DNA from: Novimethylophilus sp036504375
GTDB taxonomy: Bacteria > Pseudomonadota > Gammaproteobacteria > Burkholderiales > Methylophilaceae
DNA: 64,000 nt
Direction of reading: 5' to 3'
Assembly: GCF_036504375.1 (NCBI RefSeq)
Contig: NZ_DASXVH010000041.1
Location: 1 to 64,000 of the forward strand
The stretch's first letter is position 1. Each line of letters begins with the position of its first letter. The notes under the pieces are model-generated. The model saw only the letters and a list, made by a program, of their open reading frames with translations, did no database searches and was not told the origin of the DNA. The translations under genes were made by a program, and so were the position numbers. This document shows, piece after piece, positions 44,465 to 52,882 of this stretch.

Positions 44465-46569
44465 CCGGTTTTCTCCCAGATGGTGACTTCCGACAGCGTG
44501 TGCTGGAATTTGCGCCGGGTTTCGCGGATGACGAACGGCATCTCAAACGGGTCTTCGATCAGCCGGAAATGCGCGCCGAGAATGGCCTTCAGCCCGTCCA
44601 GCGTGGTCAGGTTTTCGCCGGCCTGCTTGAAGCCGCCGATCCATTCCTCGCGCGGGGTATGTTCGGTGAGCCAGGTATAGGGTGAAGCGATCAGCAGAAT
44701 GCCGCCCGGATTGAGCCGTTCGTGCACCGTAGCAAGAAACTTCTTCGGACTGTACAGGCGGTCGATCAGATTGGCCGCCAGGATCAAATCGTAGCCGGTG
44801 AAATGCGGCTTGAGGTTGCAGGCGTCGCCCTGCCAGAACTCGACCTTGCCGCGCACATCATCCAGCCCGAGACCGGCAAGCCGGCGCTCCTGGTAGAACA
44901 CCAGTTCGCCCTCGTCGGCCAGGGTGTAGTGCAGCACGCCCTGTTCGGCCAACTGTACGCCCAACCCGATGAAGCGGGCGGAGAAATCGATGCCGGTGAC
45001 GTGCTCGAAATGCTTCGCCAGCTCAAACGTTGCACGCCCAGCGGCGCAGCCCAGATCCAGCGCCTTGCGCGCCGGGCGGCCATGCATGGCGTTGATCGCC
45101 AGTTCGCTCAGCGCCTTGGGGAAGTTGGGAACGTCAAAATAGGTGTCGCCGTAATGGAACTCGGCATATTCCGACAGCAGCTTGTCGGTTTCGTAATGGG
45201 AGGCGTGCACGGTAACGGGTGCATCAGACACCACATAGCGGAACCCGGCATGCTGGAAGAAGTGACGGCGGAAGGCGTAGCGCGCGCTCTTCAATGCTTC
45301 GTTGCCGCAGGAAACCCACGCACCGCCCTTGAACAGGTTGTGGCGGTCGTCAAAAGTCGGCGTGGTGAAGTCGTCGTACAAGGGATGCACCTTGAAGCTC
45401 TCGAACGGGTATATCGGCGTCTCGGTCCATTGCCAGACGTTGCCCACCGCATCGAACAGTTCTCCGTGGCGGAACTCGGTGACCGGGCAGGAAGAGGCGT
45501 AATGGTCGAGATGCAGGTTGGCGTTGGCCGGCTGGTCGTGCGGCACTTCGCGCAACCCGGCAAAATCGTACAGGCGAACCCATTGGTCCTCGGTCGGCAG
45601 CCGCGTGGGGAGGCCGGTTTCGCGCTGCTTCCAGTTGCAGAAAGCCTTGGCCTCATGATAGTTAACTTCCACCGGCCAGTCCCACGGCATGGCAACTTCC
45701 TCGGTCATCAGGCGCAGCTTCCAGGCGCCGCCTTCGCGCACCCAGAAGGTGGGGTGTTGAGTTTTGGCGAACTCTTTCCAGGCACGGCCTTCTTCTTCCC
45801 ACAAGGTATCGTCGGCATAGCCGCCGTTTTCGACGAAAGCCAGAAATTCGCCGTTGCTGGTGAGATGGCGGGCAGCCTGGAAGGCGGGAACGTCGGCCTC
45901 GTGCCGGCCGTATTCGTTGTCCCAGCCGTAAGTCGGGTCGCCCTGCTTGCCGAGTTTTACGCGGCCGGAGGGGATATTCACCAGCGTATTCTTCGGCGTT
46001 TCGCCGGACTTGCGACAGGGCTGCCAAGCCGGATGCGGCTGGATATATTTGAGGTCGTGCTGGCGGATCAGCACCGAGGAGGTTTCGAGATGGATGCGTT
46101 CGTGCTCGATGCCCATCAGGATGGGCCACCAGGAGCTGCCCCAGCCGATCGGCAATGTCAGCGGCAGGCTCTCGATCAGGCCATCGACCATGCGCCGCAT
46201 TTCAGCGCGGTAGGCGCGGACTTCCGATACCGTCGGCCAGTCGTAGTTGGCTTCGTTGAGATCATCCCAGCTCATTTCGTCCACGCCGATAGCGAACATG
46301 GATTCAAACCTGGGGTTGATGCGCTGATCGATCAATCCCGCCAGCACCAGCTTGTTGATGAAGAAGGTGGCGGTATGGCCGTAGTAGAAAATCAGCGGAT
46401 GACGCAACGGGATAGGCTTGCGGTACCAGGCTTCGTCATTTTTGAGCGTTTCGAACAACTGCTCGTAACGATCCTGCGTGGTGTGAAAATAGTCGCGGAT
46501 TTCCCGGCGTTTAAGCTCGGGGTTGCCTTCTGTCAATAAAGGAGTGCGATTGAAAAGTGCGGTCGTCAT
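44461..46569 (-). CDS. ovoA: 5-histidylcysteine sulfoxide synthase / methyltransferase OvoA
   Basis: OvoA catalyses the first and last steps of ovothiol A synthesis: iron-dependent joining of cysteine to histidine, and N-methylation. The 702-residue product has an N-terminal DinB-like domain with the iron ligand candidate His65 and the HX3HXE site HERIHLE (His156, His160). The formylglycine-enzyme-like domain lies at about 200-440 (NEYGRHEADVPAFQ, LPTEDQWVRLYDFAG, FKGGAWVSCGNEALKSARYAFRR, split here for brevity). The C-terminal SAM methyltransferase has ALDLGCAAGRATFELA. The start overlaps the phosphatase stop, placing it in a long minus-strand operon. Confidence 0.94.
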   Translation of the reverse strand: MTTALFNRTPLLTEGNPELKRREIRDYFHTTQDRYEQLFETLKNDEAWYRKPIPLRHPLIFYYGHTATFFINKLVLAGLIDQRINPRFESMFAIGVDEMSWDDLNEANYDWPTVSEVRAYRAEMRRMVDGLIESLPLTLPIGWGSSWWPILMGIEHERIHLETSSVLIRQHDLKYIQPHPAWQPCRKSGETPKNTLVNIPSGRVKLGKQGDPTYGWDNEYGRHEADVPAFQAARHLTSNGEFLAFVENGGYADDTLWEEEGRAWKEFAKTQHPTFWVREGGAWKLRLMTEEVAMPWDWPVEVNYHEAKAFCNWKQRETGLPTRLPTEDQWVRLYDFAGLREVPHDQPANANLHLDHYASSCPVTEFRHGELFDAVGNVWQWTETPIYPFESFKVHPLYDDFTTPTFDDRHNLFKGGAWVSCGNEALKSARYAFRRHFFQHAGFRYVVSDAPVTVHASHYETDKLLSEYAEFHYGDTYFDVPNFPKALSELAINAMHGRPARKALDLGCAAGRATFELAKHFEHVTGIDFSARFIGLGVQLAEQGVLHYTLADEGELVFYQERRLAGLGLDDVRGKVEFWQGDACNLKPHFTGYDLILAANLIDRLYSPKKFLATVHERLNPGGILLIASPYTWLTEHTPREEWIGGFKQAGENLTTLDGLKAILGAHFRLIEDPFEMPFVIRETRRKFQHTLSEVTIWEKTG

Positions 46570-47360
46570 CTGTGGTCTATCAGGATCATGGTCAGGTCTT
46601 CGTCGAAACCCGGGCTGTGATTCATGTCGACCAGTTTTTCGACGAAGCGTGTAAAAAAATCGTCTGGGGTCTCGGCTTCCACCATGGTGGCAACATCCAG
46701 CAGCGCCTTGCGGGAGGCGTAGTTGGGGTCCGGGTTGACCGCATCCAGGACGCCGTCGGTGTACATCAGCACCCAGTCCCCCGGCTCCAGCGTGGTGGTT
46801 GTTTCATAATACTTGAAATCACGCACCACGCCGACGGCAAAGGTGCTGTAGCCACCCGCATGCAATTCGGACCATTGCCCCTTGCGTTTCAGCAGCATGC
46901 CGGGGTGCCCGGCGTAGGCATAGGTCCAGGAGTGATCGGTCTGATTGTAGGTGGCGGCTGCCACGGTCGCAAACAGGGGGGACCGGGCTCCGTTGTGGAT
47001 CAGCCGGTTGATCTCCTCCAGCAGCAGGTGGTTCCCTGGGCTCCCCGCCAGCGCTCCCATCGTTTCGAGCAGCTTGTCCGACAACCAGGCCGCGGCTTCG
47101 CCATGCCCCATGGTATCAATCAGCAGGAACTTGCTCTTCATGCGCTGTCCGCACACGGCGACGTAATGGATGTCGCCCCCGGCCTTTTCGCCATGTAACG
47201 GGATGGAGAGCAAATGGCAGCCGAGACCGGGCACCTCAAAGCCGTTCATTGCAAAAGCGTTGTTGCCTGCAATCTGCGAACAGGCTTCCAGGCCGGGATC
47301 GATGAAGCCGACCCCAGCGGATTTTTTCTGTTCAAGCCATTCAATCAGTCTTCCGGGCAT
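46566..47360 (-). CDS. SpoIIE/PP2C-type serine phosphatase
   Basis: A phosphatase-domain protein of about 264 residues. It has the PP2C-like metal motifs GGDIHYVAV, DTMGHGEAAAW and YTDGVLDAVNPD, and DEDLTMILI at the end. It lacks the sensor or receiver domains that RsbU-type proteins usually carry. The ATG at 47360 follows a GAGGGG sequence and gives the product MPGRLIEWLEQ; a longer upstream frame is less likely. It overlaps ovoA and nrtS. Regulation of an anti-sigma-antagonist by dephosphorylation is the usual job of such proteins, but no partner is seen here. Confidence 0.8.
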   Translation of the reverse strand: MPGRLIEWLEQKKSAGVGFIDPGLEACSQIAGNNAFAMNGFEVPGLGCHLLSIPLHGEKAGGDIHYVAVCGQRMKSKFLLIDTMGHGEAAAWLSDKLLETMGALAGSPGNHLLLEEINRLIHNGARSPLFATVAAATYNQTDHSWTYAYAGHPGMLLKRKGQWSELHAGGYSTFAVGVVRDFKYYETTTTLEPGDWVLMYTDGVLDAVNPDPNYASRKALLDVATMVEAETPDDFFTRFVEKLVDMNHSPGFDEDLTMILIDHR

Positions 47361-47610
47361 GTTCCCCTCTCGCTTGAAGCGGCTTCTGTTGTTTCCGAAG
47401 CGCCTGCGCCCCGCTGTATGTCGCAACGCAAAACGGCACCATATAGTTGAGCACGAAATGCCCTAACTCCGCGCCGCCGTTAATGATCGCCTCGCCCTGA
47501 TTGATGGCGTTCAGCACGGAGCCGACCACCAGGGAAACCTTGAGCGCATGTCCCATGATGGCCGGCGTAAGGCATAAATGGAAGAAGCCGGGCGAGGTTT
47601 GCGGAGGCAT
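47341..47610 (-). CDS. Small membrane protein, NrtS-like
   Basis: An 89-residue protein with two hydrophobic stretches (LKVSLVVGSVLNAINQGEAI and HFVLNYMVPFCVATYSGAQA), which match the NrtS family reported to assist nitrate/nitrite transport in cyanobacteria. The family call is from remembered motifs. It sits three bases after the CMD gene and overlaps the phosphatase start by 20 bases, so it is translated within the operon. Its role here is unclear. Confidence 0.65.
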   Translation of the reverse strand: MPPQTSPGFFHLCLTPAIMGHALKVSLVVGSVLNAINQGEAIINGGAELGHFVLNYMVPFCVATYSGAQALRKQQKPLQARGEHARKTD

Positions 47611-47613
47611 GGG

Positions 47614-48135
47614 TCAGAAGTCCACGGCAATGCGCATGGCACGGGCGAAGCGGTTGAACCCCGCGAACAGTTCCACTACGCCCAATATCTCGACGATTTC
47701 CTCCTCTTCCACGCCAAGCGCGTTCAGTGCCTTGAAATCTGCCTCATTGATGTCGCGCCAATGCAGATTGACTTTGCGTGCGAAATTGACGAGTGCAATT
47801 TCGGCCTCGCTGAGGCCGGGCAGTGTCCCGCTCTGCAGCATGGCGGCGATTTCCGCTTCGCTTGTGCCCAGGCTTGTCAACGCCGCCGAGTGGGCGGCGA
47901 CGCAGTAGGCGCAACCGTTGTCATTCGACACCAGCAACGCGGCAGTCTCCTTGGCCTTGCGGCGCAGCTTGCCGTTGAGCAGCACCGCCTTGACCTTGTT
48001 CCAGTTGGCTTCCAATAGCGGCGGATATTTGGCGTAGGCCTGGAACAGGTTGGGTACGCGGCCGAAAGCACGGCCGATTTCAAGCAGCACTGTGATCGTC
48101 GAGTCGGGGGCCGGTGGTTCTATTTCTTGCGACAT
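47614..48135 (-). CDS. Carboxymuconolactone decarboxylase (AhpD-like) protein 1
   Basis: A 173-residue helical protein with the AhpD-type CxxC redox motif in GCAYCVAAHSAAL. This group includes alkylhydroperoxidases, so a peroxide-reducing role is more likely than lactone decarboxylation. It lies between the CcdA-like and NrtS-like genes. A second family member is at 49969-50580. Confidence 0.85.
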   Translation of the reverse strand: MSQEIEPPAPDSTITVLLEIGRAFGRVPNLFQAYAKYPPLLEANWNKVKAVLLNGKLRRKAKETAALLVSNDNGCAYCVAAHSAALTSLGTSEAEIAAMLQSGTLPGLSEAEIALVNFARKVNLHWRDINEADFKALNALGVEEEEIVEILGVVELFAGFNRFARAMRIAVDF

Positions 48136-48158
48136 TTACGGGCTTTTCCTTTTCAGAA

Positions 48159-48887
48159 TTAAATTGATGTGGTGAACTGCACCAGCCAGTCCGGGGAGAT
48201 TTTCAGGATCAGGGATTCAAAATTCTTGTCGGCACCGGTCATGGTCAATACGCCCATTGTTAACAACAGGCCGCCCAATACCTTCTTGCCTGCCTTGCCT
48301 GCCGTGAACAGCCTGTCGCGAAATTTCGTCATTGCCTGGCGCGAGAGCATGCCCAGCAGGACCAGCGGGATGCCCGCGCCCAATCCGAACAGCGCCATCA
48401 TCAGGGTGACGTGCGCCATATCCTGCCCCTGGCTGGCGAGCGTGATGGTGGCGCCCAGCGTCGGGCCGACGCACGGACCCCAGACCACGCCCAGCAGCAT
48501 GCCCAGCGAGAACTGGCCGCCGAGGCTGTCGCCGGAAATGCGGTTCATCATGGATTGCCCCGAGCCGCCGAGCCGCGAGGTCGCAACCGCGAATTTTTCC
48601 TGCAGCGCCGGTGAAACCAGCAGGACACCGAACCCCATCAGCAGCACCGCCGCGATGTTGCGAAAAACCTCCCGATCCAATCCGATGGCGGCGCCTAGAC
48701 CAACGATGAACACGCCGACCACGGTAAACGACAACGCCAGTCCGGCTGCCAGCGCATGGGGGCCGAAGCGATGTGCCACCAGCGCCGAACCTGCCAGGAT
48801 CGGCACCAGCGGCAGCACGCAGGGTGACAGGGTAGAGAGCGTACCGGCAGCGACGCTGAGCCCGTAAGTGCCAATCTCGGCGAACAT
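48159..48887 (-). CDS. CcdA/DsbD-type thiol-electron transporter
   Basis: A 242-residue inner-membrane protein with six hydrophobic segments. The two redox cysteines lie in STLSPCVLPLVP and VVWGPCVGPTLG, the CcdA pattern. It moves reducing equivalents across the membrane to periplasmic thioredoxin-like proteins, needed for cytochrome c maturation or for repair of thiols. The preceding gene encodes just such an exported thioredoxin, 10 bases away. Confidence 0.9.
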   Translation of the reverse strand: MFAEIGTYGLSVAAGTLSTLSPCVLPLVPILAGSALVAHRFGPHALAAGLALSFTVVGVFIVGLGAAIGLDREVFRNIAAVLLMGFGVLLVSPALQEKFAVATSRLGGSGQSMMNRISGDSLGGQFSLGMLLGVVWGPCVGPTLGATITLASQGQDMAHVTLMMALFGLGAGIPLVLLGMLSRQAMTKFRDRLFTAGKAGKKVLGGLLLTMGVLTMTGADKNFESLILKISPDWLVQFTTSI

Positions 48888-48897
48888 GGCGTTCCTT

Positions 48898-49278
48898 TTA
48901 TATGGCTTTTTTCAGCAGGTTTTCGATGCCTTCGCGTGAGGTATCTCCCAGGCTGCGGCCGACTTCCTTACCGCCTTTGAACACAATGAGCGTGCTCTGT
49001 ATGGGTACGTGCAGGGCTCGCACCACATCTTTCTGGCTGTCGTAATCGACTCTGAGGGAACGGATGCCGCGATAAGGTTTTTCCCTGAGCAAGGCATCGG
49101 TAATGCCGGCTTGCGCGCGGCAGGTCGAACACCAGTCGGCATGCACCTCAACCAGTACCGGCTTGCTTTCCTTGATCAGTTTGTCGAAAACCGGCTGTGT
49201 GTAAGGAATTTGCTCTGCCAAGGCGCTTGTGGCAATCAATATGGCCAGCATGGACAAGAAATACAGGAGCGATTTCAT
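48898..49278 (-). CDS. Exported thioredoxin-fold protein
   Basis: A 126-residue protein with a signal peptide (LLYFLSMLAILIATSALA) and a thioredoxin domain with active site WCSTC. The cis-Pro region is VPIQSTLIVFKGG. It should be kept reduced by the CcdA-like protein encoded next to it and pass electrons to periplasmic substrates, perhaps heme proteins or the Cys-rich repeat peptides. It is the first gene after the ECF-type promoter at 49303-49331, and a GGAGCG sequence lies near its start. Confidence 0.9.
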   Translation of the reverse strand: MKSLLYFLSMLAILIATSALAEQIPYTQPVFDKLIKESKPVLVEVHADWCSTCRAQAGITDALLREKPYRGIRSLRVDYDSQKDVVRALHVPIQSTLIVFKGGKEVGRSLGDTSREGIENLLKKAI

Positions 49279-49302
49279 GATGGCATTCTTTTGAGATGAA
49301 TA

Positions 49303-49331
49303 TTAGACGTCGCTTCGACAATTTACTTACA
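49303..49331 (-). promoter_or_regulatory. ECF-sigma-type promoter, site 4 (thioredoxin-ovothiol operon)
   Basis: On the minus strand, TGTAAGT (49331-49325), 15 bases, CGTCTAA (49309-49303), 24 bases before the thioredoxin ATG. It differs from sites 2 and 3 in one base of the -35 and one base of the -10 but keeps the spacing. It overlaps the last codons of the SRPBCC gene. Genes from 49278 down to 43292 follow with gaps under 25 bases. Confidence 0.7.
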
Positions 49332-49886
49332 ACAATTTTCCTGGCAATGCGATGCCTCGCACTGTCTGACCCGGCGCATTTTTCCACCTGCACCGCCGAG
49401 TTCCCTGCGGATATTATTCAGCGCCGTATTCATCATCATAGGCAGCATGACGGCGGCCATATGGCGCATCAGCAACCCGCGCCAATTGAAATAGTGTTGC
49501 CAGGTCAGCATGCTGCCACCATTTCCGTCGGGTTCGACGAACATTACGGAGACGTGATCCTCCGTGGGCAACATCATTTTTATTTTTGTAGACACCTGGA
49601 ATGCGTACCCATGGGGTGGATTCCACCAGACGATGGTTTCATTGAGCTCCCCCATGCCGCGCATTGCGCAGTGTCTGACGGAACCAACCCCGCATTCGGT
49701 TCCGCTGCCAGCCGTACCATATTCCATGGACAGTGACAGCATGAGCGGTACCCAGCTGGCCACGGCATGAGGGCTCGATATGGTAGTAAACAGTTTTTCC
49801 GGGGATGCGCTGAATCCGGCCTTGGCTTCCATGCGGAGCGGGGCCTGGGAATATTTAGTGATATTGAATTGATTTTGGTCGATCAT
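49323..49886 (-). CDS. SRPBCC (START-like) domain protein with Cys-rich tail
   Basis: A 187-residue protein with the START/SRPBCC pattern: FSASPEKLFTTISSPHAVASW and GELNETIVWWNPPHGYAF, then a C-terminal helix. Such folds bind hydrophobic ligands. The C-terminal tail is unusual: QCEASHCQENCCK, with four cysteines in 13 residues. The ATG at 49886 gives the family start; the longer upstream frame is not supported. It follows CMD protein 2 by 82 bases on the same strand. Confidence 0.75.
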   Translation of the reverse strand: MIDQNQFNITKYSQAPLRMEAKAGFSASPEKLFTTISSPHAVASWVPLMLSLSMEYGTAGSGTECGVGSVRHCAMRGMGELNETIVWWNPPHGYAFQVSTKIKMMLPTEDHVSVMFVEPDGNGGSMLTWQHYFNWRGLLMRHMAAVMLPMMMNTALNNIRRELGGAGGKMRRVRQCEASHCQENCCK

Positions 49887-49968
49887 GATTGATTCCCCAT
49901 GTAATGCATTCGATAAATGCCATTCCCCGCAACCAGTGTGAAGAATGGCTAGATCAGATGCCGTGCAT

Positions 49969-50580
49969 TTATGCGGCGCATTCCTTGCTGCCGCAGGCGG
50001 AACCTGTGCGAGTTGGGCTCCATTCGCGCGGTTTGAACATGTCGTCCAGCGGTGTCTCGAACAGGTGGTTGGCATAGTTGCTGAGCGTCTTGACGCTGAT
50101 TGCCAGAAGAATGCTCAGCACATGGGCTTCCGTGTAGCCTGCCGCGATAAAGGCCGCGACCTCGGTCTTGCAAGGATGGCCGCGCGAGTCGAGCAGCACC
50201 TTGGTGAAATGGCTCAATGCCTTCAGCTTGGTATCCGGGATTTCCGTGCCGTTGCGAATGGCATCGGTCACGTCGAGGGGTACCTTGGAGAACGCATCCG
50301 CGATCAGACTGTGCGCGGCTACGCAGTAATGGCAGGCATTTTCGCGGCTGATGGTGAGAAACACCACTTCCTGTTCGGCCGGGTTGAGGCCGGATTCGGT
50401 GCGGAACTGGTTGTAACCGAAAAGATAGGTGTCCAGCAGGGCAGGGGAGTTGACCATGTAACCATACATGTTGGGAATGAAACCCACTTGCTTGAGGGCT
50501 TTTTCCAGGACCTCCTTTGCTCTGGGTTCGCTGCTTGCTATGGATTGCATCGGCAGTGTGAGGGTGGGTTGTGCAGACAT
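49969..50580 (-). CDS. Carboxymuconolactone decarboxylase (AhpD-like) protein 2
   Basis: A 203-residue protein with the peroxidase-type motif ENACHYCVAAHSLI. It resembles uncharacterised peroxidase-related enzymes of this family. The ATG at 50580 is chosen because the product then begins MSAQPTLTLPM and matches the family length. The C terminus is SACGSKECAA, again Cys-containing. It is divergent from the AraC-type regulator gene, which probably controls it. Confidence 0.82.
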   Translation of the reverse strand: MSAQPTLTLPMQSIASSEPRAKEVLEKALKQVGFIPNMYGYMVNSPALLDTYLFGYNQFRTESGLNPAEQEVVFLTISRENACHYCVAAHSLIADAFSKVPLDVTDAIRNGTEIPDTKLKALSHFTKVLLDSRGHPCKTEVAAFIAAGYTEAHVLSILLAISVKTLSNYANHLFETPLDDMFKPREWSPTRTGSACGSKECAA

Positions 50581-50675
50581 TTCGATTCCTTTCAATGATG
50601 ATACGAAAAAGTAGTTCGCTCGGCCGGGGTGGCTTGTGCGCAATTACAGTTATCATATTATTTTTTATAACGTGT

Positions 50676-50694
50676 ACTAACAATGATAATTAGT
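50676..50694. promoter_or_regulatory. Possible regulator site between CMD2 and araC-type genes
   Basis: ACTAA at 50676-50680 and TTAGT at 50690-50694 form a short inverted repeat around CAATGATAA. The AATGATAAT core resembles half of a Fur box, but the match is partial. The surrounding 60 bases are AT-rich and divergent promoters are expected here. Confidence 0.25.
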
Positions 50695-50730
50695 TCATAA
50701 TTTATGCTCATAAGAACGGAATATTCTATT

Positions 50731-51660
50731 ATGGATGCACTGACAGACATACTTGCATCAATGCGCTTGAGAGGTGAAGTCTATTTCCGATGCGAGCTAT
50801 CCGCCCCTTGGGGTATGGATATCGACCGGACGCCGGTCGCCGAATTCCATGTGGTCGCGCGCGGCAGTTGCTGGCTGAAAATGGCTGACATGGAAAAATC
50901 CATCTGCCTTGAGGCAGGGGATGTGGTGGTGTTTCCGCATGGACACGCCCATGTGCTGCTCGATGCACCGGACAGTGTGGCGTTGCCCGCGGAAGCCATT
51001 ATCGGTAGTCGAAAAATAGATCGTTACGGCCCGGTGGTTTACGGCAGTGGCGGCACTACCGCCAACATTCTGTGCGGCTATTTCGAGTTCGACCGCAACG
51101 TACGTTACCCTTTGATAGATGCCCTGCCCCCTTTAATCCATATTCAGGGGGCGGATGCCACCGAAATGTCCTGGCTGCAAACGACGATCAATTTCATCTG
51201 CTATGAAACCCGTGCCATGCGACCCGGTACTGAAGCCGTGGTGAACCGCCTGGTGGAGGTTCTCTTCGCCCAGATCATGCGCGCCTACATCGCCCAGACG
51301 GCAACTCCTCCGGGCATCCTCGGCGCCATCGCCGATGCCAAAGTAGGGCTGGCGCTGAATGCCATGCATCTACGGCCTGAATACGCCTGGTCTCTGGAAG
51401 AACTTGCACAGCATGCCGGCATGTCGCGCACCGCGTTCACCCAACGTTTTCATACGCTTGCAGGGCGGACACCGATGCATTACCTGACCGAGTGGCGCAT
51501 GCAAAAAGCCAAGGAGATGCTGATATCGACCAGCATGACCATGCCGACGATTGCCGAGCGGGTCGGTTACCAGTCGGAGGCCTCGTTCGGCAAGGCATTC
51601 AAGAAGTACATCGGGGTGAGTCCTGGCGCCTGTCGGCGTGAGGCGGCATTGTCTCATTAG
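50731..51660 (+). CDS. AraC family transcriptional regulator (cupin-type)
   Basis: A regulator of about 309 residues with an N-terminal cupin_6-like domain (GSCWLKMADMEKSICLEAGD, VVVFPHGHAHVL) and a C-terminal AraC DNA-binding domain of two helix-turn-helix motifs (WSLEELAQHAGMSRTAFTQR and IAERVGYQSEASFGKAFKKY). The ATG at 50731 fits the usual MDALTDIL start; an in-frame ATG lies at 50704. This type commonly controls the divergent oxidoreductase or CMD gene next to it. Confidence 0.87.
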   Translation: MDALTDILASMRLRGEVYFRCELSAPWGMDIDRTPVAEFHVVARGSCWLKMADMEKSICLEAGDVVVFPHGHAHVLLDAPDSVALPAEAIIGSRKIDRYGPVVYGSGGTTANILCGYFEFDRNVRYPLIDALPPLIHIQGADATEMSWLQTTINFICYETRAMRPGTEAVVNRLVEVLFAQIMRAYIAQTATPPGILGAIADAKVGLALNAMHLRPEYAWSLEELAQHAGMSRTAFTQRFHTLAGRTPMHYLTEWRMQKAKEMLISTSMTMPTIAERVGYQSEASFGKAFKKYIGVSPGACRREAALSH

Positions 51661-51961
51661 GTTGGGGTTGCAAAATCGCAGTATGAAAATCGCAGTATGA
51701 AGGTGAGGGTTTGAAAATTCTACAAGCAGGGAATTCTTATCAAGACTCAGTAAATAAAAAACATTTGCTGTTTAGAAATGTCGGCAAAACTGACGTCCTT
51801 CGATTTATGTGTACTGCAGAAATGAAAAAAGATCAGCCATTTATGCAACCGCTGTAACCCATGATTGTAAGGATTTCAACTTTCTTCGTATAAAGCATCA
51901 CGTTCAGTTGTTTTAGGGTGCTACGGAGATCGGGATGAAGTGCGAACCCCCGGTTGACTAA
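51661..51961. other. Intergenic region with a tandem 14-base repeat
   Basis: No gene is seen. Two perfect tandem copies of AAAATCGCAGTATG lie at 51672-51685 and 51686-51699. An orphan ECF-type promoter follows at 51866-51893, and after it only an 8-codon frame (51934-51960, MKCEPPVD) with a possible CGGAG ribosome-binding sequence. Confidence 0.5.
51866..51893 (+). promoter_or_regulatory. ECF-sigma-type promoter-like site 5 (orphan)
   Basis: TGTAAGG at 51866-51872 and CGTATAA at 51887-51893 are exact copies of the site 2 and 3 elements, but the spacer is 14 rather than 15 bases. No gene of useful size follows on the plus strand before the convergent LysR gene. Confidence 0.45.
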
Positions 51962-52879
51962 TTACACAGACTTGCTCATCCCAGGCACCAGTCGTTCACT
52001 CAAATGCAATTTGACCCAGCTGATGAACACCCTGGTTCGAGCAGAGATTCGTTTTGTCGGCGAATAGACAAGGGAGACAGGCAGTGGCTCAGGTTCAAAC
52101 GCTTCCAGGATAACTCGAAGCTTTCCCGTGGAAACGGCTTCCTGGATTTGATATGACAGGAACACACCGACTCCGAGGCCGTCGATACACGACATCACTG
52201 CTGTATCAGCTTGATTTGTCGTCATTCGGATGTTTGTCAGGTCAACCCCTTGAAGGGCGCCTTCTGATTGGAAAGTCAGGCGATTGCTCGGCATCAAACC
52301 CAGGATGCGAATGAATGGTGCCCGCTGGAGATCGCCAGGCTGGTTGATGGGATCAATTGCATCCAGTAGGGCGGGCGACGCACATAGGCATCGTCTGACA
52401 GTTCCGACAGTGGACACCACCAGGTCCGAAGTAGTGACATGTCCGATTCGCACAGCCACATCGATACCTTCTTCAATCAGGTCGACTACCCGGTCAATCA
52501 GTATCAGCCTTGCTGACACATCGCGATATTGACTCAGGAATGCGTTCAACACCGGAGTGACGTGCAGCCGGCCAAATAGAACCGGTGCCGTAATAGCCAA
52601 CAACCCGACCGGTTCGGTTCGCCTGTCCTGCAACGAATCCTCAATCTCGGCCACTTCGTTGAGTATTCTCCTGCCCGCCTCGACAAACAGGCGCCCTTCT
52701 TCGGTAATACGAACCTGACGGGTCGTTCGCTCGAAAAGACGGACCCCCAGACGCCGTTCAGTGGCGGCAAGCACTCGCACCACAGTCGGCAGCGAAGTGC
52801 CTAAATCAGCGGCCGCATCGGTCAGGCTGCCTGCATCGGCAACCGCAACCACAACACGCATGCTGTTCAGCTTGTCCAT
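51962..52879 (-). CDS. LysR family transcriptional regulator
   Basis: A 305-residue regulator with an N-terminal winged helix (MRVVVAVADAGSLTDAAADL, LGVRLFERTTRQVRITEEG) and a periplasmic-binding-like effector domain. It is divergent from the DsrE-like gene. A perfect inverted repeat lies four bases before its start codon and is a likely autoregulatory operator. The branch matches regulators that control nearby oxidoreductases, but the effector is unknown. Confidence 0.9.
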   Translation of the reverse strand: MDKLNSMRVVVAVADAGSLTDAAADLGTSLPTVVRVLAATERRLGVRLFERTTRQVRITEEGRLFVEAGRRILNEVAEIEDSLQDRRTEPVGLLAITAPVLFGRLHVTPVLNAFLSQYRDVSARLILIDRVVDLIEEGIDVAVRIGHVTTSDLVVSTVGTVRRCLCASPALLDAIDPINQPGDLQRAPFIRILGLMPSNRLTFQSEGALQGVDLTNIRMTTNQADTAVMSCIDGLGVGVFLSYQIQEAVSTGKLRVILEAFEPEPLPVSLVYSPTKRISARTRVFISWVKLHLSERLVPGMSKSV

Positions 52880-52882
52880 TCG

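Noticed and set aside
44722..46539. A 605-codon open frame on the plus strand
   Set aside because: It is antisense to ovoA, which has full family motifs; the frame is an effect of codon bias in GC-rich DNA.
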